This document shows, in pieces, positions 52,601 to 64,000 of a DNA stretch of 64,000 bases. Below the pieces are notes generated by a model that was not told the origin of the DNA, did not search any database, and worked only from the letters and a program-made list of their open reading frames with translations. How positions within the stretch are numbered: the stretch's first letter is position 1; each line of letters starts with the position of its first letter. Location of the stretch: NCBI RefSeq assembly GCF_001039355.2, contig NW_019775380.1:495637-559636 (forward strand). Direction: 5' to 3'. This DNA is from Lingula anatina. Lineage: Eukaryota > Brachiopoda > Lingulata > Lingulida > Lingulidae. A program made the position numbers and the translations under genes.

Positions 52601-55600
52601 AACAAGTCATTTGCAGCTTTTTTTTTTCATTGGCCTTTTCCCTCCATGTTTATCCCAAAATGGTAAGACAGGTAAAATGTATTGGAAACAGTGGTAAGCC
52701 AGGTTTTTTATGGTGTTTGTTTTGATTTACATCACATTTTTGTAATCATTAATAATATTTTGAGAAAATAATATGGGAGCAACAGAAATCATTTTTATGT
52801 TTGGGAACCAATATTTATTAATCTCTGTTATTTTTGTTACTGCAGACCTCTGCTGTCCTTGGTCTAAGTGGCCCCATCCTTTTGAAAGTTGCTCATAGTT
52901 AACGTGGGAATCCATTTATAGGTTTGTATATGTGGTAAGATTTGGGGTCGTGTACCTTCCACATAGTACAAAACCTGACTCCAGAATTTGCTTTTGATTT
53001 ATCCAAATTTAACAGTTGATTTTAGGATTTGTATGTTGGGTGCATGCTTTTGAAATGAAAAAATCTCTCTTGAAGTTGAACAGTCAGGTTAAAATGTTGC
53101 ATGGTTTGCAACATAACTAAAGCCACTGTATCCTTGTAAATGGGAAAAATATGTAATTGATGTTCTTCAAGTTCTCTTGCAAAATTTTTGGTCTGCACTT
53201 CTAAATCTTAAAAAAAGTTTCACAACCGCACCATGTCACAGGTCATGGGGTTGCTATGAAACTTAAACTTTAAAACTTTGCTAGACTGCAATGTTGATAT
53301 GAAAATGTTTGGTTTGGCTGTCAACTGGTCCATAACAGGAATTTCTTCAAAATGGCCATGGTAGGTAGGGAACCAATCAGGTAACAGGTGGTTTGAAATT
53401 ATACAAATAATGTTCAAAAAGTCAGATTTTTTTTTTAAATTAAAAAAAAAATTTTTTTGTTAGAATAAAACAATCCAGGGAATTTTTTTTGCTTTAAATA
53501 AATAAAACCAGTGGGAAAAATTTACTTTGGATTTTTGTCAAATTATATTTTTGGAGATTTGAATATAGAAAATTCATGAAGCAAAGATGCATTGGCCTTC
53601 ATATTTGAAACAAAATTTTTTTGACATTTTGGATTTTAGTTTTTGTACAGAGTCATTTTGAATAATATAGATTAAAAAGAAAAAAGTTAATAAAAAAAGC
53701 CAATCAGGTAAGGCCGGGTAAGTTCACGTGGGATTTTCACAGAAGTGGACATCAGGCCTCGTGATGACCATGATCCATAGTCAATGAATTGAATCAACTA
53801 CTGACCCCCTTCAGATAAGTAGGCATCGTAAGTTCTTTATTTTGATATAAGTGCATTGATTTGATGTAACCAGGTAGGTTGACGAGGAGGACCATCAGTT
53901 GCAGAAATGAAGATGGAGGAAGCTGAGGTGCCAAGAATTGGAACTTTTATTTCTTTAATGACCATTTTCAGTGTTTGGTGTGTAGAAAGTTGTAGCTGGG
54001 AGAAAGTTTTTTAAAATCTTTTTTTTTTTTTATATCAGAATAATATGTTTTAATATATAAATTCCCAAACAGGTACAAAATTGAATTTTGAAAACTATTG
54101 TCAATGTACAAATTTGGTATCAATTTTGCCCCTGTTTGGTGACCTTTCAGGTAAGTTTGAGACAGAACAGTTTTACCCCTGCCTGAAGAATGAACTAGAT
54201 GTTTGTGGACGTGCAAGAAGAGCATAGGATTTTTGAGCAAAACAAGAGCACGATCATGATTGATACACACTTCAAAGATGTTCCTATTCATATTGGTTGT
54301 TTTAAACTTACTGGAAATCAATCAAAACTTGCCTCTGATTTTCAGAGGTCAGGGGTTAAGGCACCCCCTATTTATCTAATAAATTGATGCCATGATTTCC
54401 CATTTGGCATCTTCATACTTACTAGACAAGTGGTATCAGATTGATCCTGCACTTGATATAGCACAGAAAGCACTGATTTTGTGGTTTGTTATTTCTCATC
54501 TATTGCTGTTTTTTGTTTAGCTGCCTACAAGCATGCAGATGGCAAAAAAATTGATGGTCGCCGTGTACTGGTTGATGTGGAGAGGGCGAGAACTGTGAAG
54601 GGATGGAGACCAAGGAGGCTAGGTAGGTTTTAACTGATATTGAAGAAAAATCTGTCTCAGAAGAAGAAATGATTACCAACTCTTTTTATGTAGTTATTCT
54701 GCCTGACAAAAAGACTAGATAATGTTCTTGGTGTTTAGATATTACCCGAGTGTGTTTAAGATACCATACATACATACACTTGTATTCCCATATTTATGTA
54801 TGTTTAAAGATGAAAATTGCCTGGGAAATGAGTGCATTTATTTATGTATTTATATAAGACAATGTTTCAAAAGTAATAATAAGGATTTGGTTCTTTTACA
54901 CTACATTATTTAAAATGTATTAATAAAAGAATTGGTGTATAAATATTTATTATGACTGTTTGCAGGTGGTGGGCTAGGAGGCACACGTAAAGGTGGACCT
55001 GAGGTGAACACTAAATTCTCAGGCAGGGATGACAATGAAGGGTAAGAATTCTTTTACTGGTTTACAATGAGAATTATCTTAGCCTTTAAAATACTTGGGA
55101 AGTGTGTTTTATCCTATGTACTTCATTTACTGATATATCAATCGTTGTGGCAAATATTCATGAAGACTTCTTTAAAAAATCATTTCAGGAGAAGGAGAAG
55201 TGCCAGTCGTGAAGCAGAACGGTCCAGAAGTAGGGAGCGTATTCGCAGTAAGAAGCGCAGTCGTAGCAGAGAGAGGAAGAGAAGCAGGAGCAAGGAACGT
55301 CGCCGACGTTCTCGCAGCAGGGACCGCAGACGCAGCCGCGACAGAGGTGATCGTGACCGTGGGGATAGAGACCGTGACAGAGACAGAGACAGGGATAAGG
55401 ACCGGGACATGGAGAGAGGAGAGAGAGACAAAGAGAGAGACATGGACGGAGATGCGATGCCAGAAGATCAGATTGAAGGAGGTATGAAGAATATTTTTTC
55501 CCTGGACAGATTTATTTATGATTTGATATTAAATAACCACTTAACCAGAGACGCCTGTGATATGATTTAAAATAAATTATTTGCTTGTTGTAAATGCTAT

Positions 55601-56156
55601 GAAAAATATTATACTTAATTGTTGGTTGGTTGGATCTACTCAATCTTTATAAATTCCATAACAGAAGAATACTCAATCTTTTTTCTTTCCTTTTTTTAAT
55701 TTCGTAGCAGAAGAAGAGGGAGGCTCTTCCAGAGACCGTTCACACAAACGCAGTCGTCGAAGCAGGTCGCGTGATAGAAAGCGTAGTAGGTCACGTGATA
55801 GGAAAAGAAGCCGCCGTAGCAGAAGCCGTGACCGTAAACGTGATCGTGACCGTGGAGACAGAGATCGTGCTGGTGAAAGAGGGGATGAAGCATCGGGTGA
55901 TCAGGAGGCTATGAAAGCAGAACAGTACGAGGATAAAGGGGAATATGGCAATGGAGAGAATGGTGGCGAGAATGGCTACGGAGAATATGATCAATCCAGT
56001 CGCTCAATGGAAGAGATGCAACAAAGTTATGATGATAGCAATGAGTACGGTTCTGTTGGAGAGTACGGCTCTGAGCCAATGCCGCTAAAAGCTGAACCAG
56101 CAGCTCTGGACTATACAGAATATGGTGGTGCAGGGGATGTCAGTGAGGAAAACTAA
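41556..56156 (+). CDS. SNRNP70: U1 small nuclear ribonucleoprotein 70 kDa (U1-70K)
   Basis: U1-70K binds stem-loop I of U1 snRNA, contacts U1-C and the Sm ring, and recruits SR proteins during 5' splice-site recognition. Ten coding exons: 41556-41699, 43861-43923, 44127-44181, 47705-47769, 48188-48250, 51543-51624, 54521-54622, 54966-55041, 55189-55481, 55708-56156. All are GT-AG with correct phases, giving 463 residues (human about 437). The N-terminus [20 protein letters not shown] is identical to human. The RRM spans about 103-180, with RNP2 LFVARI (104-109) and RNP1 RGYAFIEY (143-150). Then come a Gly-rich linker ([11 protein letters not shown]), RS/RE/RD-rich repeats in exons 9 and 10 as in other U1-70K proteins, and a Tyr/Gly/Glu-rich tail ending DVSEEN. 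A TAGCAG tandem acceptor before exon 10 may give two isoforms. The largest introns are 44182-47704, 48251-51542 and 51625-54520. Confidence 0.97.
42527..42877 (-). CDS. Orphan exon-like ORF antisense within SNRNP70 intron 1
   Basis: No family recognised. On the minus strand, 351 bases are bounded by a good acceptor (TTTTCTCCATGCCTCTTAG) and a consensus donor (AA followed by GTAAGT), with 116 complete open codons. The frame reads on through the donor to TAA at 42523-42525, and upstream to an ATG at 42888 and further. The product is basic first ([16 protein letters not shown], then [10 protein letters not shown], resembling a nuclear localisation signal), then polar with Ser/Pro ([18 protein letters not shown]), ending in a Pro/Ser-rich stretch ([10 protein letters not shown]). 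It overlaps no SNRNP70 exon. No partner exon was found with confidence; an acceptor near 42395 could continue it for about 30 residues. It could be an exon of a nested gene, a retained gene fragment or a chance ORF. Confidence 0.35.
46622..46650. repeat. (TA)n microsatellite
   Basis: Alternating TA in SNRNP70 intron 3. Confidence 0.9.
49119..49357. mobile_element. MITE-like palindromic element, copy B
   Basis: A 239-bp element in SNRNP70 intron 5, inside the RRM-coding part of the gene. It starts GGCCTCATTCCCA and ends TGGGAATGGGGTC, which are reverse-complementary. Flanks carry ATA on both sides (49116-49118, 49358-49360). Internal arms also match, for example GGGACTCTTGCTGAATCCAA near the left end and the complement of ATTCAGCGAGAGTCCC near the right end. 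It shares AATCAGCTTAA with copy C. It contains no coding capacity. Confidence 0.75.
50948..50987. repeat. Stacked C11-A12-T17 homopolymers
   Basis: Three homopolymers abut in SNRNP70 intron 5. The A and T runs can fold on each other. The exact lengths are likely to be unreliable. Confidence 0.9.
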
Positions 56157-56418
56157 CTTGAACGTTGCTGATCATGCCTAAACTTAAAGCACATTTCATG
56201 TCTTTTATTTGATATTTTCATGTGCATTTGTGATGGTTATGAACTTTTATTCTCAGATGTTTGGATTTTTAATTTAGATTTGAAATTCGTCCAATCAAAA
56301 TAGCGAAATTGTTTGGAGATCGTAAAAAACGTGTGATGGACAGCGACATTGAGCTTTAAATCATCTTTTAAGGTCATTTGTTTTATTTTGAAACAAAGGG
56401 AATGTAACTACATTGTTT

Positions 56419-56443
56419 AATAAAGCAACTTGCAATGAATAAA
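56419..56443 (+). terminator. SNRNP70 polyadenylation signals
   Basis: Two AATAAA hexamers (56419-56424 and 56438-56443) lie about 265-290 bases after the SNRNP70 stop codon, followed by T-rich sequence. Confidence 0.65.
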
Positions 56444-56459
56444 AAATAAATTTCGAAGA

Positions 56460-59400
56460 CTTTGTTCGCTTTATCAAGAGAAATTGTTCACCCCTTACCG
56501 TGGATTATTTAACTTAAAAAAATAATAGATTTTAGAAGCGCACTATCACCCCTCCCTCGTCCCCCCGGATTTCTCAACACCAGATGATACCTTGGATATC
56601 AAATGCCCTTGTGCTTTATATTTTATTTTAGGATATTGTCAAATTTCATCTATAAAAAGGCAGATAAAGCTTGCTGTCAATACCGTTTTGCCCACTTGCA
56701 GACCATTGCATTAGTGGTGCGAGGTGTAGACAACGCTGCACAATCACAAAGTAATTAGTTGAGAATAACTGTAAAAAAACGGTAAAATGCTGAAGAAACA
56801 TTTATATCGATGCTTAAAAAAGGTTAAATGTCTGGAAATAATCACTTGTAAAATGAAAAATATCGTCAACATGATTTTGTCTTAAGTGTTTCTTCCAAGG
56901 TATTTTGATATAGATGATGCGCACAAATTTTGAATGCAGTCATTTGAAGAGAAGGAAGTAGGCCTATATTTACATTGCTAGTCTAAAAACTACTGAACAC
57001 TGATCATTACCCAACACATCCTATGTTTGGGCTATGGGTATAAACGCTGTGCATAGTCTTGCCTCTAAATCAGGTTGCGTTTTCGTTCTCGGCAGATGAG
57101 TTGGAACTTCTATATACTGGCTCTAATTTCTGGTCAAACCTTAATTTTTCTCTTTGCTAAATGAACAGGCTTCTTATGCAAAAGAAAAGGAAATCTCGCC
57201 GTACATAAATGCAAGAACACGGATCTTGACCTTTTTAAAACGTGCTCCCACCCATGTGACTGATTACTTGGTCGCAGATGTCCGGTGTTTTGGGCCATGC
57301 CCTACCTCGACATATTTCTGCTTCGAACTATTTCGAAAATAAATAGATATACAAATGCTTAGTTTAATTTACCTTTCATCTAGGGAGTCGTTATCTTCCG
57401 AACTCGCGTAAATCCCTCTACTCCTCACTGTTGGATGCCACATAATTTTGCAAATGAAATAGTCCAAAAGAAGTTAGATATTACGTTTGCTGAAAATGTT
57501 TGTTTGAGAGGTCGAAGGTGACAGCCTGGACCAAGTCACGCAATTTGCACATTATCCGGACAAGGCTTGGACAAAAGATGCCTGGTGAATTTTTGCGTGA
57601 TCTGAGCAATATTCGTAAAATGTGTGCTAACACATTGAATCTGGGCATTTTTCAATAATTTCTTTTTATATACAGATGTCCTGATCATTTCTCGGTCCAT
57701 TTCGTTGCAGTCACAGTTGTCAGTTAATTTTTGCTCGCCCCATAAATGCCAAACCATTTGTTTACTTTGATTTTTCTGGAGATTTTGTTAAAAATTATCT
57801 TCAAGTAATATTTTCTGTTTACATATGCTGCACATTCAGACCTTTTAAATGAAGAAATTCCGTCGAATAAAAGAAGCTGATGTCAATTTCTCCTTCTGAA
57901 ATGTACAGGCAGGAATGCATGGCAGTCTAAATCAAAGTAGAAATGGCATGAAACATCGAATCCAAGTGCAGGAACGGGCCGAGCATGATATGCGAGTGGG
58001 ATAAATGCATCGTTTTTTCCGAGGAATATTTGATTTTGCGGGAGCGACAATGTAAAATGTCGTGAATCATTTCAATGTACTGAATTAAACAGGTAAATCC
58101 CTGGTAGGTTCATATACATTTTTTTCTTTCCTAATGATGATTTGAAAATTGCTCACATTTTTGTGTCCCCTCTCCCCATTAACATGACAAACCGTCTTAC
58201 CAACGAATCTCTGGCTTCATTTTGTTTGATATCTGTTTACATAAAACCTCGTCAAATAATGCACAGGTGTCAAAATTACAAAGTTATGTTCTACGAGATG
58301 TCTATTTTAAGTATTGTATTCCCAACCGTTACATGCTTTCCATCACCCGAAATATGTCACTCGCTATGTTCACATTGAAAATAGGCCTACAACAAGTACA
58401 TTATGGAGTCACATCATTTCCCGTTCAATCACATTAAGGCTCTCAACTTTGAAAAGTAAAAATAGTAATGTTATATGTCTGATGTAGGCCTACTGCTACA
58501 TAGCAAAAATTCTTGAGGGTTCGTTGATTTTTCTACGTGCCAGCAACTCGTAATGCAGGTGTTGTTGTGACCACGGATAATGTCGTCACTCGCGCACATC
58601 GGCTCACTCAAACAAATTACAGAGCTCGGGCACAGAATGTAGTTGACATATGGCAGTTCCATTCATATAATTAGAATTATGTTCCTGGACGCCAATCTAC
58701 AGTATACCCATGTAAACCATGATATGATTACCGGTAGTTATTCATCCTTCAGCAAATCTACTTCTCGTTAGTTTTCTTGATGCCAGGGCATTGACGACAT
58801 AAAAAGAACGTTAAAACCACCTTAAACAATGCGCACCGTGCGGTAGTCTGCCAATTTCAGGTTGCCATTTGAGACCTGCCCTTTCCGTAATTTCAGTGCT
58901 TATATCTTGTCGTGTGCAAGACCCATGCACAAGAAGTTTCCTGGAGTTGCTGACTTGGAAACAGCATTGCACTGCATGTGATTTACGTCTATTTCCTCTA
59001 CTTTGATGTGCTTTTTCTCTCACCTTTTATTTCACTAACTATTATCTCTCATATTTTAATAGTTTATCATTAAAATGTACATGTATTTTCAGACTTTAGA
59101 ACCGGCTACATTCCGACATTTAGCATCTGAATATACTGTAAAGGACAAGAAGAAAAACAATGTTTCGCTTTTGCATCTTTCACCGAGTATCGTGATCGCA
59201 CCTTGAAAGCAAGAGGAACTACGGTAAAACAAATGCATACTTCTATTGTCATCATCGTGTTCATTAGGACTATTCCTTCATATATCATCCCTCCACCCAA
59301 GTTCACGTAATGTTAAAGTAAATATACAATTTCCCTTGCTGCAACAAACATGGATCAACATCTTGCTCTGCAGCTCAGGTTGCATTTGACCGTCTTATTG

Positions 59401-60914
59401 ATATCTTAAAGAGATGGCCAGGATTCTTTTAAGCAAGTAATTAGATTATTTTAGATTTTTGTGTAGTTGGTAGTCATTTTTCTCTATTTCTTCAAAATAA
59501 ATGTGCACTGAAGGAAGAAAGAAACAATATTTGCGTACATACACATAGCCGTCCGACAAGAAAATGGCGTTGGACTCGATATGTTAGCAGCAGGTATATG
59601 GATTTCAAATGCATACATTTGTTTTTTCAAATTCAGATAGATCACAGATTATTATTGTTCGTCTTGCACTCAGAACAGACCCTTATGGCCAGTAGAATGA
59701 CTGGATATCCATTGCATATGAATTGAGATATCCATTCTACATTCTATTACAATACCTGTTGGCAGAAGAAACAGCAATTAACCTAGGCAAGGCCTGAATA
59801 CGCCCATTTTATACTATATCATACAACTTACCTTTCGTCTGAATTATCCTCTATTCCATGTGCTTCACCACCGCAGCTTCCTACCATAGATTGAAACATA
59901 TCGCGATTATTAAAAGATTAAAAAGATCTATTTGACAGGTGCGTCAGATATGGTAACGATACTTAGCTAGGCAGGCTAGGTTAACCTGGGGTCTACTTTA
60001 TCCTTGACGGGGTTGGTGGAGGATGAAACTACCCGGCTGCATTCAGTGCGTAACTCACGTTGGCAGCAGTGCCGTCTTGATCTTGGAAAGATCCTTTGTA
60101 CAATGCTGTCAATTTCAAGTCAACTTATAATTTAGGCGAACAGCACGGCGAAAGCAGGGTAATTCGTCTTCGTTTAATATTTGGAGAGTAATTAAACTTT
60201 TCTTTTGAAGGTTGGTAGTATTTTGAACGTCTATGCTACTTTTTATGCCTTCTTTCCCTCTGTTCTTTGTCAGAAAGTAAAACTGCAAACCCGAGCCACT
60301 TTTTTTTTAAAGAAAATTAATCTTCTAATTTTATTCATTTATTGTACAGCTCTTTATACTGCCTTTTATGAACTATGCACTGCCTTCGCTGAGCGAATTT
60401 ACCGACTATAGATCAGAAAATAACATGCTCCCCACCATGACTGAGCTACTTCCCTATTTCATTAGCTGTGTTATATGTAAAAATATGTACTCTATGTGTC
60501 TGAAATGCGTTTAGACTTAGGCCCTACCTTAATCTTGCAGAGAATCCAATCCAAGTTCGCTGGGGCTAGACAGAAAGAGAATCCTATGATTTGTTCAGGT
60601 TTGTTTGATAAAAATAAATACATGTCTTAGTAGTGCATGGTTAAAATTTGGTGAATTCACCAAAAGTTCACAGAAAAACTCTCATTTGATATTTTGAATT
60701 ATATATATAATACAGCATATCATATCCAATAACATACTACATCTTAACTACCAGCAACTAAAAATTCGCAGTATTTCGCACCTGATTGATTTCAATATTG
60801 GCGGGGTATTCAGCAATGAGGAAATATGTTCTTCTCCGCAGTGGAATAAAGAGTCTACACTAGGGGCACAAAACAACACTGGAGTGAAGTTTGCGAACGG
60901 TTTAACGATATGCC

Positions 60915-60962
<48 letters not shown>

Positions 60963-63672
60963 TTCATCAAGTTCTAAGGGAATTATGATAGAAAACATGT
61001 TGGGAACAGTTTTGAATAAGCTCAAGTCGGAGGCTTAGAGTAAGATTCTTAGTTTAAACCACGGCAAAAACCTAGGACCCACCAAAGTCGCACGAACCAA
61101 TACGTCAATGCGGTCCAATTTCGGTGGGGTTATCCAGTGAAGGGTATGGGACGATATGACCCAAGCAGTGCGGACATACTACTACTGGAAAAACCGGTTG
61201 ATAAGCATTCGTGTAATCATACATGCATGAGGATCATATAAAACTGTCTATAGGAATGCGCTCTGTCATGATTGTGGGTTTCAGTCGAAACTTTCCAGAT
61301 CGATTCAGATAAAAAAGACCTGTGGTGTTGAAAGAGAGCTCTACATCAGAAGTCAAATATTGTGTGTGAGCTGGAAAATGTATGCAGTGATGGATGGTGG
61401 AAAAAGTGTGACACTTAACCTCCTCCGCCACCCAAGAAATAGATAAATAAGACACAAATTTTGAATGAAATGCATTCATTGAAGGACAAGAACAACAATT
61501 AGAGTCCATATAACCATCCTTGCGTTACATACTGCTTTGCTGACTGCTGACAATGTAAAAATTTGGTAACATATATTAAAAGCTATAATCATGTATTCAC
61601 ACTATATAGGACCCACAAGACATGAAGTAGGTCCTAAATTTGTGTGGATTTACTGACACATGCATATTTTCTCGCATTCACCTACAGATCGATGGTTGGT
61701 TATCCTTGCAGAGCACAGGCATTTAATTCACCGATCTCAATTTTACAAAGCACTTTTCCATTGGCATCACAAAACACAAAGTATACAAAAACATACACAG
61801 TCACACTAGATACATTTAAACATCATATTACAGAAAAAAGAAATAACAGATAGTTGATAGACTCAATACTCCATGCTTACAGAGGGAGAAACGCACTAAA
61901 ATGGATCAGTGATCGAGGAAAGGGTTACCGGGTACACGATCAACACATCAAGACCAGTAACACCGCAACCTTCCCTCCCCTGAAACAATTCTGAGGCCCT
62001 GATCATGACTGGTCACCGATTTCCAGAGAAAAACATGATATACGTACATCAGAACTAGCCCTATCTGATCGTGTTGAGTTGGTTGAAGGATGTAAATTAT
62101 TGGTGGATAAAAAGAAAAAAAGGGGGGGGGGGTGCAGGTGCAATTTAAAGTGATGGCTATTTTTATGCAATACTGAAAAGTATCCAAAAAACTAAACAGC
62201 AAAGCTTGCTAATATACAGACACCATACAGGAAACAAGGCAGCAAAGCTGATGAATGTTCAGACATTACGCAGAAAAAAAGTGCACCAAATAATGTTTTG
62301 GCCAATTTTGATGCACTGCTACATAATGCTTTCAAACAGCATAAGTTGTCTGTCCCTCGCTAAGCCTTATGTTATCTTATCCCAATGCTCAAAATTTCAT
62401 GGCATATTACCGTATTTCACATTTTATTTTCACCACCACGTTGTACTTTTTTATATCATGCATCTCGTAAACCATATAGAAAACAAAAAATGGACTCCAG
62501 TGTTGCACTTGACAAGCTCCACAAAATGCTTAAAAACAAGAGGTCTCTAGCATTTAGTTTTAGAAATAGAGTTTTCAGTTTCAGCATCTAATGGCCACTC
62601 TTCCCATGAAAATGCACCGATTGACCCCAAACTCATGAAGATGAAAGATGACCCTAAGTGTAACACTTGCCCATAATATTATAGGTTAGGTCTCTGTAGT
62701 TTCTGAAAATTGGCACAAATAATTTTTTTTTTTTCAAAAAAAATCCCATTTTTAGAAAATTATGGCCCATTTGATCTTGAAGGTCAAACGATAAATCCAA
62801 GGGCGTATTTGAAATTTCCACACATGACTTAGAGAATAGAAGTTTTTTCCCATAATTCCTTTGGTTTGGGAGATATTTAGCATTTAATCTTGCATAATTT
62901 GGACAAAGGTGCATTGCGACAAGCGCCACACCTAGACCCAAGCACAGACAAAGCCCAAAATTCACATGGATCGAGTTGAGATTATATGTGACCTACAAGC
63001 AAGAGATGGATACAAGGGCTCTGGTAGTTTAGGCGGAGAAGCAGTAATGGTGCATGGCAGCAGAGCTGGTGGAACATGTGGGTCGAGACTAAAACTATAT
63101 GTACTGTCAGCGGTGGTACAATTAACTGTACGCAATACAGAAAACGATGCATTTTAATATTTTCTCTGGTTTATTAAAATTTAGTGCTGGCACCATGTGG
63201 AAAGCAGTTCCCTAAAATTAACTTACAATGAAGGCCAAGTTTTCAACATATTATTCTCCACCTTTGTGCTGCAGCACGATTCCGATATCTACATCTAAAA
63301 AAATATGATATAAAGATACATTTAAGGTTTTTTTTTTGCAATCTAAGAAATATTTCTAGGTAAGAATGACTTAGCATGTATGTATGTTAATAAATTTCAC
63401 CTTTCAATGAATTAATACCTGATATAGTATATTTTTATTTATACCTTTGACCAACAAACTACTGGGTACAGGCTTTAAACCATGCAATGACAGCTATAAG
63501 TGTTCCATCAAAATTATAAGAAAATATACCTTAAGTTGATACCTAACTAGTTACTAGGTTAAATCTATGTATATTCAACTTATCAAACTGAAGAATGTTG
63601 CTTATCCCTAAAGATCTTTATCTGGACAGGTATGCTATACACTTGTTAAAAATCTGAGGAAAAAAAGTCTAA
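56460..63672. other. About 7 kb without a recognisable gene
   Basis: Between the SNRNP70 3' end and MITE copy C I see only short chance ORFs on both strands, the T46 tract, a G11 run near 62123-62133 and scattered inverted repeats. Nothing matches a known protein. It could hold regulatory sequence or old unrecognised repeats. Confidence 0.45.
60916..60961. repeat. T46 homopolymer
   Basis: Forty-six consecutive T, the longest homopolymer in the window. It may be the tail of a retroposed sequence on the minus strand, but no element body or target duplication was identified. Confidence 0.95.
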
Positions 63673-63966
63673 GGCCCCATGTCCATAGACGCCACTGGAT
63701 TACATGGATCATCCCGACTCTGCAGATACTCTCTCTGCCTGCAATCAGCTTAACTGAATAACACACCTCTTTCTGGCGCTAAGTAGAATACAAAAGAAGC
63801 TGGTGATTATATGAGTACCTTGGAAATAAGAGAAGGGCTGTCATTCAGTTACATTGGAAATAAGAGAAGGGCTGTCATTCAGTTACAGGGTAAGCTACAA
63901 CGTTAACACTTAGCGAAAGTCTCTGCACACTTGGGTGGATCCACTTAGACCTATTGGAATGGGGTC
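63673..63966. mobile_element. MITE-like palindromic element, copy C
   Basis: A 294-bp element at the right edge starts GGCCCCATGTCCA and ends with TTGGAATGGGGTC, near reverse complements. Both flanks are TAA (63670-63672, 63967-63969). The inner arms contain CTCTGCAGATACTCTC and the related complement of GCGAAAGTCTCTGCA. It is related to copies A and B and is enlarged by an internal 34-bp tandem duplication. Confidence 0.75.
63820..63887. repeat. Perfect 34-bp tandem duplication
   Basis: The unit at 63820-63853 (begins TTGGAAATAAG, ends CAGTTACA) is repeated exactly at 63854-63887, inside MITE copy C. Perfect identity implies a recent duplication. Confidence 0.95.
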
Positions 63967-64000
63967 TAAATATACAATATCTTGGTACTAGGAAGCTTAA

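Noticed and set aside
55180-55443. Minus-strand Ser/Leu-rich ORF opposite the SNRNP70 RS-coding exon
   Set aside because: It is the antisense of the Arg/Ser/Asp repeat codons of exon 9; the Leu/Ser repeat is a shadow.
55200-55487. Second plus-strand frame across SNRNP70 exon 9
   Set aside because: An out-of-frame shadow. The sense frame is fixed by splice phases and by homology.
62200-62970. Opposed ORFs of 114 and 103 codons
   Set aside because: No homology or splice support. The region might be an old repeat but no terminal structure was seen.
1-64000. tRNA, rRNA, snRNA genes and CRISPR arrays
   Set aside because: No B-box-like GGTTCGAATCC with a cloverleaf, no rRNA or snRNA core sequences and no regularly spaced repeats were noticed; small RNAs inside introns cannot be excluded by eye.

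Overview
The window is animal nuclear DNA. It is AT-rich, with short exons in canonical GT-AG introns of roughly 0.3-3.5 kb, many microsatellites, and four genes whose products align over nearly their whole length with known metazoan proteins. The protein set (HORMA protein with a PHD finger, ropporin-like protein, Shaker-type Kv1 channel with a C-terminal ETDV, U1-70K) fits an invertebrate deuterostome or another marine invertebrate. I cannot name the species. A single N inside a homopolymer at 13052 suggests a draft assembly.

Layout. 1-7000, minus strand: a HORMAD-family meiotic axis gene with at least 15 coding exons, running off the left edge. 7095-7195: a compact divergent promoter with ETS-, ZNF143-, NRF1- and RFX-like motifs. 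7190-12475, plus strand: a ropporin-1-like gene (RIIa domain, sperm flagellum). 12.5-39 kb: about 26 kb with no recognisable complete gene. It holds a candidate three-exon plus-strand gene of unknown family at 19970-23652, one MITE-like element at 36007-36220 and several weak exon-like islands. 39158-40738, minus strand: an intact intronless Kv1 (KCNA) coding region. 41556-56156, plus strand: ten coding exons of SNRNP70 (U1-70K), head to head with the Kv1 gene. An unexplained 351-base antisense exon-like ORF sits in SNRNP70 intron 1, and a second MITE copy lies in its RRM intron. 56.5-64 kb: no recognisable gene, simple repeats, and a third MITE copy at the right edge.

How the genes relate. 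HORMAD (meiotic chromosome axis) and ROPN1L (sperm tail) are both germline-biased families and share a promoter region here. Kv1 and SNRNP70 have no common function, but from memory human KCNA7 and SNRNP70 are also neighbours in the same divergent order, so this may be ancient microsynteny. Points most worth checking: retention of a Hop1-like PHD plus winged-helix tail on the HORMAD protein, a one-base frameshift in its HORMA domain, a 21-base microexon, a three-copy palindromic element family with 3-bp target duplications, and two orphan coding candidates.
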